Counted from the stretch's first letter, positions 8,008 to 14,130 are shown. The stretch is DNA of 15,542 bases from an uncultured beta proteobacterium (GCA_903834645.1 CAILKA010000605.1:1-15542); one strand, 5' to 3'. The notes: generated by a model from the letters alone, not told the origin. Numbers and translations are program-made.

Positions 8008-8352
8008 CTACTTGATCAGCCCCTCAGCCTTCAACGCCTCCTGCACCGCCGGCCGCGCCGCCACGCGCGCCATGAAGGCCGAGAGGTTCTTCAGCGGCGC
8101 GATGTCCACGCCGACGTACTTGCCCCAGCCCGAGACGGTGTAGGGGTAGGCGTCGGCCACGGTGAACTGCGCGCCCATCAGGTAGTCGTGCCCTTCGAGC
8201 TGCTGGTCGACCCAGGCCAGCTTCTCGCCGAGCTTCGTGCGTGCCAGGGCCTTGGCCTCCTCGGGCATGGCGGGGTTGAACAGCGGCGAGAAGCCCTTGT
8301 GCAGCTCGCTCGTGATGAAGTTCAGCCACTCGATGAGGAGGTAGCGCTCCAT
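8008..8352 (-). pseudogene. Glutathione S-transferase remnant, C-terminal domain only
   Basis: The minus-strand frame encodes 114 residues from the ATG at 8352 to TAG at 8010-8008. They match the all-helical C-terminal domain of beta-class (GstA-like) glutathione S-transferases: TMERYLLIEWLNFITSELHKG, SPLFNPAMPEEAK, the conserved D-containing block FTVADAYPYT, and LSAFMARVAARPAVQEAL. A full enzyme is about 200 residues and begins with a thioredoxin-fold domain that binds glutathione. That domain is absent: above 8354 the DNA is the promoter and start of an opposite-strand gene. Six more in-frame codons (ATG at 8370) do not look like GST. The remaining frame has no stop or frameshift, so the truncation is probably recent or the fragment is retained. 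Without the first domain it should have no GST activity. Confidence 0.82.
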
Positions 8353-8384
8353 CGTGCCCCAGACCGCCACCCCGGCTCCTTTAT

Positions 8385-8396
8385 CATGTGCACATG
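8385..8396. promoter_or_regulatory. 12-bp perfect palindrome over the start of the repressor-like gene
   Basis: CATGTGCACATG is a perfect palindrome covering both candidate starts (GTG 8388 and ATG 8394). TATCAT at 8382-8387 resembles a -10 box, which would place the transcription start at or near the ATG. It could be an autoregulatory operator. No good -35 is seen. Confidence 0.35.
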
Positions 8397-8981
8397 CTCA
8401 ACGACGACCCGGGCGCGGGCGCAGTGGCGCAGCAGCGCTACGAGAACGCCCTCCTGCTCTTCGAGGAGTTCGTGCAGGCTGCCGTGCGCCACCCTGATGC
8501 CGCAGCGCTGCGCGGCCTGGAGCGGCGCTTTGCCGAGCATCTCCTGATACAGCCCAGCTACTGGAGCCAGATCAAGGCCCGCACGCGGCAGATCGGCGAG
8601 CGGCTGGCGCGCCAGTTCGAGCAGCGGTGCCGCAAGCCCGTGGGCTGGATGGATGTGCCGCATGCGCAGGTGGCCCAGGTGCGGCCCTCCGACGAGCCCC
8701 TGGCGCCCCCGCCGCCGCCCTCGACTCCGCAGGACGACGACGAGCGCTTCATCGTCGGCCTGGTGCTGAGCTACTACCGGCGCCACCCGCAGCGCGCACG
8801 CACGCGGCTGCTGGACCTCCTCGGTGAGGTGCTGTCGCCGGCGGCAGCGCCCGCGGGTGCCGCGTCGGTTCCGGCGGCCGTGGCAACGGCCGCTTCCGGC
8901 CCGGCCCCGGCGGCCGACGAGGCCAGCGAGCTCCTGCGCCGCAGCCTGCAGGGCGTCGCCCCGCTCAAGCGCCGCCGCTGA
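8388..8981 (+). CDS. Putative HTH (XRE/Cro-CI-like) DNA-binding protein
   Basis: Starts are GTG at 8388 (197 residues) or the in-frame ATG at 8394 (195 residues); neither has a Shine-Dalgarno. Residues about 18-78 look like a short helix-turn-helix unit seen in small regulators of Burkholderiales. RYENALLLFEEFV is followed by FAEHLLIQPSYWSQIKARTR, then QIGERLARQFEQRC and KPVGWMD. The S-Q-I-K segment would be the recognition helix, and KP-GWMD is a common ending of this module. A proline-rich linker APPPPPSTP (about 105-113) leads to a second segment (DDDERFIVGLVLSYYRRHPQRAR), an Ala-rich stretch and a basic tail KRRR. Function as a repressor is inferred from the HTH. It stands alone, divergent from the GST remnant. 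Confidence 0.65.
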   Translation: MHMLNDDPGAGAVAQQRYENALLLFEEFVQAAVRHPDAAALRGLERRFAEHLLIQPSYWSQIKARTRQIGERLARQFEQRCRKPVGWMDVPHAQVAQVRPSDEPLAPPPPPSTPQDDDERFIVGLVLSYYRRHPQRARTRLLDLLGEVLSPAAAPAGAASVPAAVATAASGPAPAADEASELLRRSLQGVAPLKRRR

Positions 8982-8987
8982 GGGTCA

Positions 8988-9009
8988 ATGTGGCGGGGAT
9001 GTGGCGGGA
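8988..9009 (+). repeat. Two tandem 11-bp units (ATGTGGCGGGG / ATGTGGCGGGA)
   Basis: Two copies differing at one base sit 7 bp after the stop of the HTH gene, followed by a third ATG. The 11-bp period is about one DNA turn, so it could be a protein-binding site; it could equally be a simple slippage duplication. Confidence 0.6.
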
Positions 9010-9042
9010 ATGCCGCAAACCTGCATCAAGAGAGAAAAGATG

Positions 9043-9083
9043 TTGCAAATGATAAAGCAACGGTTATCATGCGAATCATTGTA
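9043..9083 (+). promoter_or_regulatory. Putative iron-regulated promoter with Fur-box-like sequence
   Basis: An AT-rich island in very GC-rich DNA. TTGCAA (9043-9048) and TATCAT (9065-9070), separated by 16 bp, make a plausible sigma-70 promoter with a start near 9077. Overlapping it, 9065-9083 agrees with the classical 19-bp Fur consensus (GATAATGATAATCATTATC) at 13 of 19 positions, including all of AATCATT. An inverted repeat ATGATAA (9049-9055) / TTATCAT (9064-9070) lies across the same stretch. Fur bound here would block polymerase when iron is plentiful. The reading is by eye. Confidence 0.55.
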
Positions 9084-9246
9084 TCGATCCAGGTTGCCCT
9101 TGATCCCGAATCCTTCCCTGATTGCTCGCCGCGTTGCCACCCGTGCAGCCGGTGTCCCTGCGCAGGCTGCTGACGGCTGACCAAGCCGCCTCCTCCTTCG
9201 AAGGGCACGGCCCGGGCTGCTTGCGCACCCGGGCCGTGTCGCTTTT
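9077..9246 (+). ncRNA. Candidate short transcript or leader from the Fur-like promoter to a hairpin terminator
   Basis: From the predicted start near 9077 to the T-run at 9243-9246 is about 170 bases with no convincing coding frame: short open frames run through it, but none has a start with a Shine-Dalgarno or a recognisable protein. It could be an iron-responsive small RNA, or a leader ending in an attenuator before the gene at 9280. Both ends are inferred from sequence patterns. Confidence 0.3.
9203..9246 (+). terminator. Terminator-like hairpin upstream of the 9280 gene
   Basis: CACGGCCCGGG (9206-9216) pairs with CCCGGGCCGTG (9228-9238), an 11-bp perfect stem with an 11-base loop, extendable by a G-T and a G-C pair. 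TTTT follows at 9243-9246. The tail is short for a textbook terminator. It lies only about 20 bp before the next Shine-Dalgarno, so it could act as an attenuator. Confidence 0.55.
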
Positions 9247-9267
9247 GCTCGCCAGGTGGCGGGCGTG

Positions 9268-9272
9268 AGGAG
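9268..9272 (+). promoter_or_regulatory. Shine-Dalgarno AGGAG deciding the start at 9280
   Basis: AGGAG lies 7 bases before the ATG at 9280. The earlier in-frame ATG at 9256 lies in the hairpin/leader region and has no such site, so 9280 is the likely start. Confidence 0.65.
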
Positions 9273-9279
9273 AGAGAAG

Positions 9280-9582
9280 ATGGAGACGAGTCTGTTGCTG
9301 ATGGTCCAGGCCCAGGCGGCCACCCTCGCGCCTGCGCTGGCCCCCGTGCGCGGCACGCGGCACGCGCTGGCGCGGGTGCTGGCGGGCGCCAGCCGCTTCC
9401 TCGATGGCCTGTCCAGGCGGCTGGAGGCGGCCGAGGCCCGCGCCGCCGAGCGCGAGGCCCAGGCCGTGTGCGAGGCGGTGGAGGCGATGCTCGAGTTCCA
9501 CGCCGAGGCCGGTGCGCCCGAGGGGGCGCTGTACGTGAACGGCGAGTTCGTGGGCTACGTGCCGGGGGTGAGCCGGCTGTGA
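9280..9582 (+). CDS. Uncharacterised 100-residue protein, possibly iron-regulated
   Basis: I do not recognise a named family. The start at 9280 is set by AGGAG 7 bases upstream. Codons end in G or C almost throughout, as in its neighbours, which supports real coding. The first two thirds are Ala/Leu/Arg-rich and helical (RHALARVLAGASRFLDG, then RRLEAAEARAAEREAQAVCEA, possibly a short coiled coil). The last third is a compact beta-like motif with AGAPEGALYVNGEFVGYVPG, where a YVNGEFVG hairpin resembles a conserved C-terminal signature. No signal peptide or membrane segment is clear. It has one cysteine. The only functional hint is the Fur-like promoter about 200 bp upstream, with a terminator-like hairpin in between, which suggests iron-dependent expression. 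The function remains unknown. Confidence 0.7.
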   Translation: METSLLLMVQAQAATLAPALAPVRGTRHALARVLAGASRFLDGLSRRLEAAEARAAEREAQAVCEAVEAMLEFHAEAGAPEGALYVNGEFVGYVPGVSRL

Positions 9583-9793
9583 GGGCCCGGGCCCGGTGCG
9601 GCCCGCGGTTCCCGTCCGGCTTGCGCCGCAGCATCGATGAACTGCCTGCGTGCCTCGGCGTAGGTCTGGGAGAAGTGACGTGAGACGCTCGATCGGGGCT
9701 CTGGGGTCTTGTGGGTCCTCACGCAGCCCTCACCACTGGACCGACCCGGAGCGACCCTGCAGCGCGGGTTCAGATACCGCCGACAATGCACCG
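9583..9793. other. Intergenic 211 bp: GC palindrome and a DUF2817-like remnant
   Basis: It begins with the 12-bp palindrome GGGCCCGGGCCC (9583-9594) directly after the TGA, then a minus-strand gene remnant (9606-9686). The rest (9687-9793) should hold the promoter of the RIO kinase gene. No convincing -35/-10 pair could be picked. Confidence 0.4.
9606..9686 (-). pseudogene. N-terminal fragment of a DUF2817 (M14-like peptidase) gene
   Basis: On the minus strand, 9686-9606 encodes about 27 residues beginning VSRHFSQTYAEARRQF and ending AAAQAGREP. The FSxTYAEARxxF...AA..AG pattern is what I recall at the very start of DUF2817 putative zinc carboxypeptidases, which usually exceed 350 residues. 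After REP the reading turns into low-complexity sequence unlike the family. No suitable start codon lies just upstream: the nearest in-frame ATG, at 9803, is beyond the RIO start. It is best read as a decayed or cut-off gene that once diverged from the RIO kinase gene. The match is short and rests on memory. Confidence 0.42.
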
Positions 9794-10642
9794 ATGAAGA
9801 CACCCGCCCGCCTGCAAGTGCTGATCGACGAAGGCCTGATCGACAGCGTGCTGCGGCAACTCAAGAGCGGCAAGGAAGCCGAGGTGTTCGTGGTGCGATG
9901 CGGCGATGAAACGCGTGCTGCCAAGGTCTACAAGGCCGCCACCCACCGCAGCTTTCGCCAGGCGGTGGATTACACCGAAAACCGCAAGGTGAAGAACACC
10001 CGCCAGGCGCGTGCCATGGCCAAGGGCACCCGATACGGGCGCGAACAGCAGGAAGCCGCCTGGCAAAGCGCCGAGGTGGACGCACTGTTTCGCCTGGCGG
10101 CGGCCGGCGTGCGCGTGCCCAAGCCCTTCCACTTCTTCGAAGGCGTGTTGCTGATGGAGCTGGTGGCCGACGCCGATGGCCACGCGGCCCCGCGGCTGAC
10201 CGATGTGCCGTACACGCCCGAGGCCGCGCGCGCGCACCACGCGCTGCTGCTGCGCGAGGTGGTGCGCATGCTGTGCGCCGGCGTGGTGCACGGCGACCTG
10301 TCGGAGTTCAACATCCTGCTGGCGCAGGACGGCCCCGTCGTCATCGACCTGCCGCAGGCGGTGGACGCCGCCGGCAACAACCACGCCGCCGCGATGCTCG
10401 AGCGCGACGTGGCCAACCTGCGCCACTACTTCGGCCGCTTCGCGCCCGAACTGCTGGCCACCGACTACGGCCGCGAGATCTGGGCGCTGTTCGAGAAAGG
10501 CCTGCTGACGCCCGACAGCGCGCTCAGCGGTCAGTTCAAGCAGAGCCTGAAACCGGTGAACCTGGGCGACGTGCTGGCGGTGATCGACGACGCCCGCGAC
10601 GAAGAAGCCGCCCGCCAACTGAGGATGAGCACCCCCCGATGA
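9794..10642 (+). CDS. RIO-type serine/threonine protein kinase (PA4780-like)
   Basis: A 282-residue RIO-family kinase. The ATG at 9794 is chosen because the family begins with a short helix before SGKEAEVF; the frame extends upstream only through non-conserved sequence. Visible features are the nucleotide-binding loop SGKEAEVF (25-32), Lys44 in AAKVYK, the catalytic loop VHGDLSEFNIL with Asp168 and Asn173, and the metal-binding VIDLPQAVD with Asp185. This is the bacterial RIO1-like layout, with IDLPQ in place of DFG. Such kinases phosphorylate themselves; bacterial substrates are poorly known and a ribosome-related role is only suspected. The stop overlaps the DUF1415 start as ATGA, so the two form an operon. 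No clear Shine-Dalgarno is present. Confidence 0.92.
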   Translation: MKTPARLQVLIDEGLIDSVLRQLKSGKEAEVFVVRCGDETRAAKVYKAATHRSFRQAVDYTENRKVKNTRQARAMAKGTRYGREQQEAAWQSAEVDALFRLAAAGVRVPKPFHFFEGVLLMELVADADGHAAPRLTDVPYTPEAARAHHALLLREVVRMLCAGVVHGDLSEFNILLAQDGPVVIDLPQAVDAAGNNHAAAMLERDVANLRHYFGRFAPELLATDYGREIWALFEKGLLTPDSALSGQFKQSLKPVNLGDVLAVIDDARDEEAARQLRMSTPR

Positions 10643-11262
10643 GCCCCGCCGAACCCGCCCGCACGGTCGCCAAGATGAGCGCCACGACCGTCGCCGCGAC
10701 CATCGCCGAAACCCGCGCCTGGGTCGACCGCGCCGTGATCGGCCTCAACCTGTGCCCGTTTGCCAAGGCGCCGCAGGTCAAGGGCCTGGTGCGCTACGTG
10801 GTCAGCCACGCCACCGACCCCGCCGCGCTGCTGGCCGACCTGATCACCGAGCTGGAACGCCTGGCCGAAAGCCCGGCCGAGCGGCTGGAGACCACGCTGC
10901 TGATCCACCCGCAGGTGCTGACCGACTTCGCCGACTACAACGACTTCGTCGAGGTGGCCGAGGACACCGTGGCCGAGCTCGAGCTCGAAGGCGTGCTGCA
11001 GGTGGCCAGCTTCCACCCGCAGTACCAGTTTGCCGACACCGACGCCGACGACGTGAGCAACGCCACCAACCGCTCGCCCTTCCCCACGCTGCACCTGATC
11101 CGCGAGGAGAGCATAGACCGCGCGGTGGAGGCCTTCCCCGAGGCCGAAACGATCTACGAGACCAACATCGCCACGCTGGAACGGCTGGGCGCCGAGGGCT
11201 GGGCCGAATTACAGCGCGCCTGCCAGGCCGACGCCGCGGCGCCTGCCGCCCCTAAAGGCTGA
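10639..11262 (+). CDS. DUF1415 family protein
   Basis: A 207-residue protein that begins at the ATG overlapping the RIO stop. An alternative internal ATG lies at residue 13 (MSATTVAATIAETR), closer to where the conserved region starts. DUF1415 hallmarks are visible: WVDRAVIGLNLCPFAKAP near the N-terminus, TTLLIHPQVL, DYNDFVEVAEDTV, then VASFHPQYQFADTD and NRSPFPTLHLIREESIDRAV. The strictly conserved-looking Cys in NLCPFA and the His in SFHPQYQF suggest a catalytic or metal site, but no biochemical function is established to my knowledge. It is soluble and cytoplasmic. Overlap with the kinase gene implies tight co-expression. The family name is secure and the role unknown. Confidence 0.92.
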   Translation: MSPAEPARTVAKMSATTVAATIAETRAWVDRAVIGLNLCPFAKAPQVKGLVRYVVSHATDPAALLADLITELERLAESPAERLETTLLIHPQVLTDFADYNDFVEVAEDTVAELELEGVLQVASFHPQYQFADTDADDVSNATNRSPFPTLHLIREESIDRAVEAFPEAETIYETNIATLERLGAEGWAELQRACQADAAAPAAPKG

Positions 11263-11279
11263 GGGAGCGGGCGCCCGCC

Positions 11280-11345
11280 GGCTCGGCGACCAAGCCTGTC
11301 CGGCCGGCGACAGCCGGCAAGGGTAATTGCCGGCGGCGCCGAGCC
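11280..11345. other. Nested inverted repeats downstream of DUF1415
   Basis: An outer 9-bp stem GGCTCGGCG (11280-11288) / CGCCGAGCC (11337-11345) encloses a perfect inner 8-bp hairpin GCCGGCAA (11313-11320), loop GGGTAA, TTGCCGGC (11327-11334). GCCGGC occurs three times within it. There is no T-tract. It may end the DUF1415 transcript or be part of the leader of the next gene. TTGACG at 11346-11351 just after it could be a -35, but no well-spaced -10 follows. Confidence 0.55.
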
Positions 11346-11410
11346 TTGACGCCGGATAACCTGCCTCCGGCCTTTATTCAGCCGCGCATCCCGTCGCGGA
11401 CTGACCGTCC

Positions 11411-11416
11411 AGGAGA
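11411..11416 (+). promoter_or_regulatory. Shine-Dalgarno AGGAGA of the lipoprotein hydrolase
   Basis: AGGAGA precedes the ATG at 11425 by 8 bases within an A-rich spacer, a strong initiation site that confirms this start and the signal peptide behind it. Confidence 0.75.
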
Positions 11417-11424
11417 CAAAAATC

Positions 11425-12873
11425 ATGAACCGCCCCGCCCCCCTGCGCCTAGGTGCGCTCTCCTTGTCCGTTGTCGCCCTGCTGGCAGCCTGCGGCGGCA
11501 ACGACGAACCCGTCGTCGCCCCCGAAGAGACCCGCACCCACGACAGCCGCAAGTTCACCGCTGATGCAACCGCCACCACCTTCACCGCGATGGCCGACGC
11601 CGCTGGCGATGTGACCGCCATGAGCACCACCAGCCGCTGGGCCGGCGTGATCAACGGCGCGGCCTACCGGGTCGAAGTGCCCGCCAACTGGAACGGCAAG
11701 CTGGTGATGTACGCCCATGGCTATGCAGGCGACGGTCCGGCCCTGCGCGTGGACAACCCACCGACCCGCCGCCACCTGATCCAGAGCGGCTATGCCTGGG
11801 CGGCCTCCAGCTACAGCAAGAACTACTACGACGTGCGCGCCGGTGTCGAAGACACCAACGCGCTGGCGAACGCGTTCAACACCATCGCCGCCGCCAATGC
11901 GCGCACGCTGGCGGCACCCAGCAAGGTCTACATCACCGGCTTCTCGATGGGCGGCCACATCACCGCAGCGGCGATCGAGGACGAAACCGCTGCCACCGCC
12001 GTCAACAAGACGAAGTACGCCGGCGCCGTGCCGATGTGCGGCGTGATGGGCGACACCGAGCTGTTCAACCAGTTCGGCGCGATGCAGGTGACCGCCCAGG
12101 CCATGGCCGGCCTGCCCAGCTACCCCTTCGCCAAGTGGTCCGAGATCAGCGCCCAGGTGACCGGCACGCTGTTCACCACCTTCCCGTCGGTGCCCACAGC
12201 GGCCGGCGTCAAGTACCTGTCGGCATTGCAGAACATCACCGGCGGCCAGCGTCCGATGTTCACCCAGGGCATGCTGTTCGGCGGCACCTTCCCCTTCGCC
12301 TGGGGCGTGTTCGGCGGCGATGGCACGGTCAACGGCATGCTGAACAAGAACGTGCTCGACACCAGCGCCTACACCTACACCATCGACGGCGATGCGGCCG
12401 GCAGCACGGCGCTCAATGCGTCGGTGCTGAAGATCACGCCCGACGCCGACGCCAACCGGCTGCGGCGCGACGGTCTGCGCTGGATCCCCAAGGTCAACGG
12501 CGAGTTCAAGATCCCGGTGGTCTCGATCCACACGCTGGGCGACATGTACGTGCCGTTCAGCATGCAGCAGACCTACCAGAAGCGGGTAGCGGCCAAGGGC
12601 AACGGCGGCTGGCTGGTGCAGCGCGCCATCCGCGGCGCCAGCCATTGCGACTTCACCGTGGCGGAACAGGTGAATGCCTTCGAGGCCATGATCAAGTGGG
12701 AGCGCGACGGCATCAAGCCGGCCGGCGACGACGTGATCACGCCCGCCACCGTGGCCGCCACGACCTACGGCTGCACCCACACGGTGAATGCACCAGGGCC
12801 CGACGACAACGCGGGCACGCTGCAGTTGCGCGCTGGCATCGCCGGCACGGGTGGTGCCTGCCCGGCGCTCTGA
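11425..12873 (+). CDS. Lipoprotein alpha/beta hydrolase (secreted esterase/depolymerase-like)
   Basis: A 482-residue protein with a lipoprotein signal peptide: a positive N-terminus, hydrophobic ALSLSVVALL and lipobox LAAC with Cys23 as the lipidated residue. Residue +2 is Gly, so the outer membrane is expected. After a flexible Thr/Ala-rich linker (about 28-70), an alpha/beta-hydrolase domain begins with GVINGAAYRVEVP and KLVMYAHGYAG (oxyanion region). Triad candidates are Ser174 in GFSMGG, Asp373 in LGDMYVP and His407 in GASHCDF. Between Ser and Asp lies a long lid-like insert (about 200-340). The arrangement resembles secreted esterases or PHB-depolymerase-type enzymes; the substrate is not determined. 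The gene has its own strong Shine-Dalgarno and its own terminator, so it is a single-gene transcription unit. Confidence 0.87.
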   Translation: MNRPAPLRLGALSLSVVALLAACGGNDEPVVAPEETRTHDSRKFTADATATTFTAMADAAGDVTAMSTTSRWAGVINGAAYRVEVPANWNGKLVMYAHGYAGDGPALRVDNPPTRRHLIQSGYAWAASSYSKNYYDVRAGVEDTNALANAFNTIAAANARTLAAPSKVYITGFSMGGHITAAAIEDETAATAVNKTKYAGAVPMCGVMGDTELFNQFGAMQVTAQAMAGLPSYPFAKWSEISAQVTGTLFTTFPSVPTAAGVKYLSALQNITGGQRPMFTQGMLFGGTFPFAWGVFGGDGTVNGMLNKNVLDTSAYTYTIDGDAAGSTALNASVLKITPDADANRLRRDGLRWIPKVNGEFKIPVVSIHTLGDMYVPFSMQQTYQKRVAAKGNGGWLVQRAIRGASHCDFTVAEQVNAFEAMIKWERDGIKPAGDDVITPATVAATTYGCTHTVNAPGPDDNAGTLQLRAGIAGTGGACPAL

Positions 12874-12900
12874 TCACCGTTGGCCGGACCAGATCGCAAC

Positions 12901-12922
12901 AGGGGCCTTCGGGCCCCTTTTT
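12901..12922 (+). terminator. Rho-independent terminator of the lipoprotein hydrolase
   Basis: AGGGGCC, loop TTCG, GGCCCCT followed by TTTT: a 7-bp GC-rich stem closed by a stable UUCG tetraloop and a T-tract, 28 bp after the stop. This is the clearest intrinsic terminator in the window. Confidence 0.93.
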
Positions 12923-13050
12923 CATGCCCAGCCGGGCCGGCAAAAGGGCAAACAAAGCCCGTCGTGCACGCCGGCCAACGCCTGAGCACAATACAGGCCC
13001 GCTGGCACTCGCCACCACCCGCCATCACCCGACCAGACGCCACCGTCTCC

Positions 13051-14130
13051 ATGCACGCATCGCCCCCCATCGACATCGTTTACCTCTGGGTCGATGGCAA
13101 CGACCCGGCCTGGCGGGCCAAGCGCCGCGCCGCCGCCGATCGGCTGGGCAGCGGCCAGCGGGCGGCGATGGGCCTGCACGGCAATGTCGAAGGCCGGTTT
13201 CGCGACAACGACGAGTTGCGCTACAGCCTGCGCGCGCTGGAGCGGTTCTTCCCGGCGCACGGCCATGTCTACCTCGTCACCGACGACCAGCGGCCCGCCT
13301 GGCTGCAGCCGTCCGACCGGCTGACGGTGATCGACCACCGCAGCCTGATCCCCGCGGCGGCATTGCCCACCTTCGACTCCAGCCACATCGAGTCGTACAT
13401 CCACCACATCCCGAACCTGTCGGAGCAGTTTTTCTACCTCAACGACGATGTGTTCTTCGGCGCGCCGGTGAAGCTGGCCGACTGGTTTTTTGACGGCGGC
13501 GTCTATGCCGCCTGGTCCGACGAGCCCGACGTGGCCGACGGCCCGCTGCAGCAAGATGCCGATTCGATGGACAACGCCAGCCGGCTGTCCAAGCAGTGGC
13601 TGAGCCAGCCCTTCAAGGCGGGCGCGCCCGGCGGTTTGTCGCTGCCCCCGCGCATCGAACCCTACGAGCACACCTTCAGCACCTTCGCCCACTCGCCGCG
13701 GCCGATGCTGCGCTCGGTGCTGTTCCACCTGGAGCAGGTGGCGCCCGAACTGTTCGACCGCGTGCGCTCGACCGTCTTCCGCACCTGGGACAAACCGACC
13801 ATCGTGGCCGATTTCGTGATCCGCTGGGCGCTGGCGCATGGCCTGGCCCGCATCCGCGCGCACACCCACCTGCACGTGGCCACCGGCGACGCCGATGTCG
13901 GCTACCAGCTCGACCTGCTGGCGTCGCTGGTCGGTGCGGTTGATTTCTTCTGCATCAACGACACCACCGACGACGCCGGGCCGCAAGACCCCAGGCTGGA
14001 GCGGGTGCGCCACGCGCTGCAGCAGCTGTTCGCGCAGCCCTCGCGGTTTGAGCGCCACGCCCTGCCCCTGCTCGCCCGCAGCTCCGGCCACGGGCCGGCA
14101 CCCTTGACCCTCACCGAGAACCGACCGTGA
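13051..14130 (+). CDS. Stealth family protein (sugar-phosphate transferase, capsule-type)
   Basis: The ATG at 13051 gives 359 residues. The open frame reaches back to 12880 but crosses the terminator and lacks homology there. Conserved Stealth regions are visible in order. CR1 is IDIVYLWVDGNDPAW (7-21). CR2 runs about 49-140 with RFRDNDELRYSLRALERFFP, VYLVTDDQRPAWL and FYLNDDVFFG. CR3 is YEHTFSTFAHSPRPML (205-220). CR4 is FFCINDT (300-305). Stealth proteins transfer hexose-1-phosphate from nucleotide sugars to surface polysaccharides, and the eukaryotic GlcNAc-1-phosphotransferase belongs to the same family. No signal peptide is seen, so it should act at the cytoplasmic face. It is oddly isolated: no other capsule or glycosyltransferase gene is nearby. 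The stop overlaps the next gene's GTG. No Shine-Dalgarno is evident. Confidence 0.92.
   Translation: MHASPPIDIVYLWVDGNDPAWRAKRRAAADRLGSGQRAAMGLHGNVEGRFRDNDELRYSLRALERFFPAHGHVYLVTDDQRPAWLQPSDRLTVIDHRSLIPAAALPTFDSSHIESYIHHIPNLSEQFFYLNDDVFFGAPVKLADWFFDGGVYAAWSDEPDVADGPLQQDADSMDNASRLSKQWLSQPFKAGAPGGLSLPPRIEPYEHTFSTFAHSPRPMLRSVLFHLEQVAPELFDRVRSTVFRTWDKPTIVADFVIRWALAHGLARIRAHTHLHVATGDADVGYQLDLLASLVGAVDFFCINDTTDDAGPQDPRLERVRHALQQLFAQPSRFERHALPLLARSSGHGPAPLTLTENRP

Noticed and set aside
8824..9180. Plus-strand open frame of 118 codons covering the HTH gene end and the Fur-like promoter
   Set aside because: Arg/Pro/Ala-rich out-of-frame reading of the HTH gene followed by AT-rich regulatory sequence; no start signal.
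11449..12780. Minus-strand open frame of 443 codons opposite the lipoprotein hydrolase
   Set aside because: His/Gly/Val-rich composition typical of antisense frames; the plus strand has lipobox, triad, Shine-Dalgarno and terminator.
12880..13050. N-terminal extension of the Stealth protein to 12880
   Set aside because: It would run through the intrinsic terminator at 12901-12922, and the residues before 13051 lack family resemblance.
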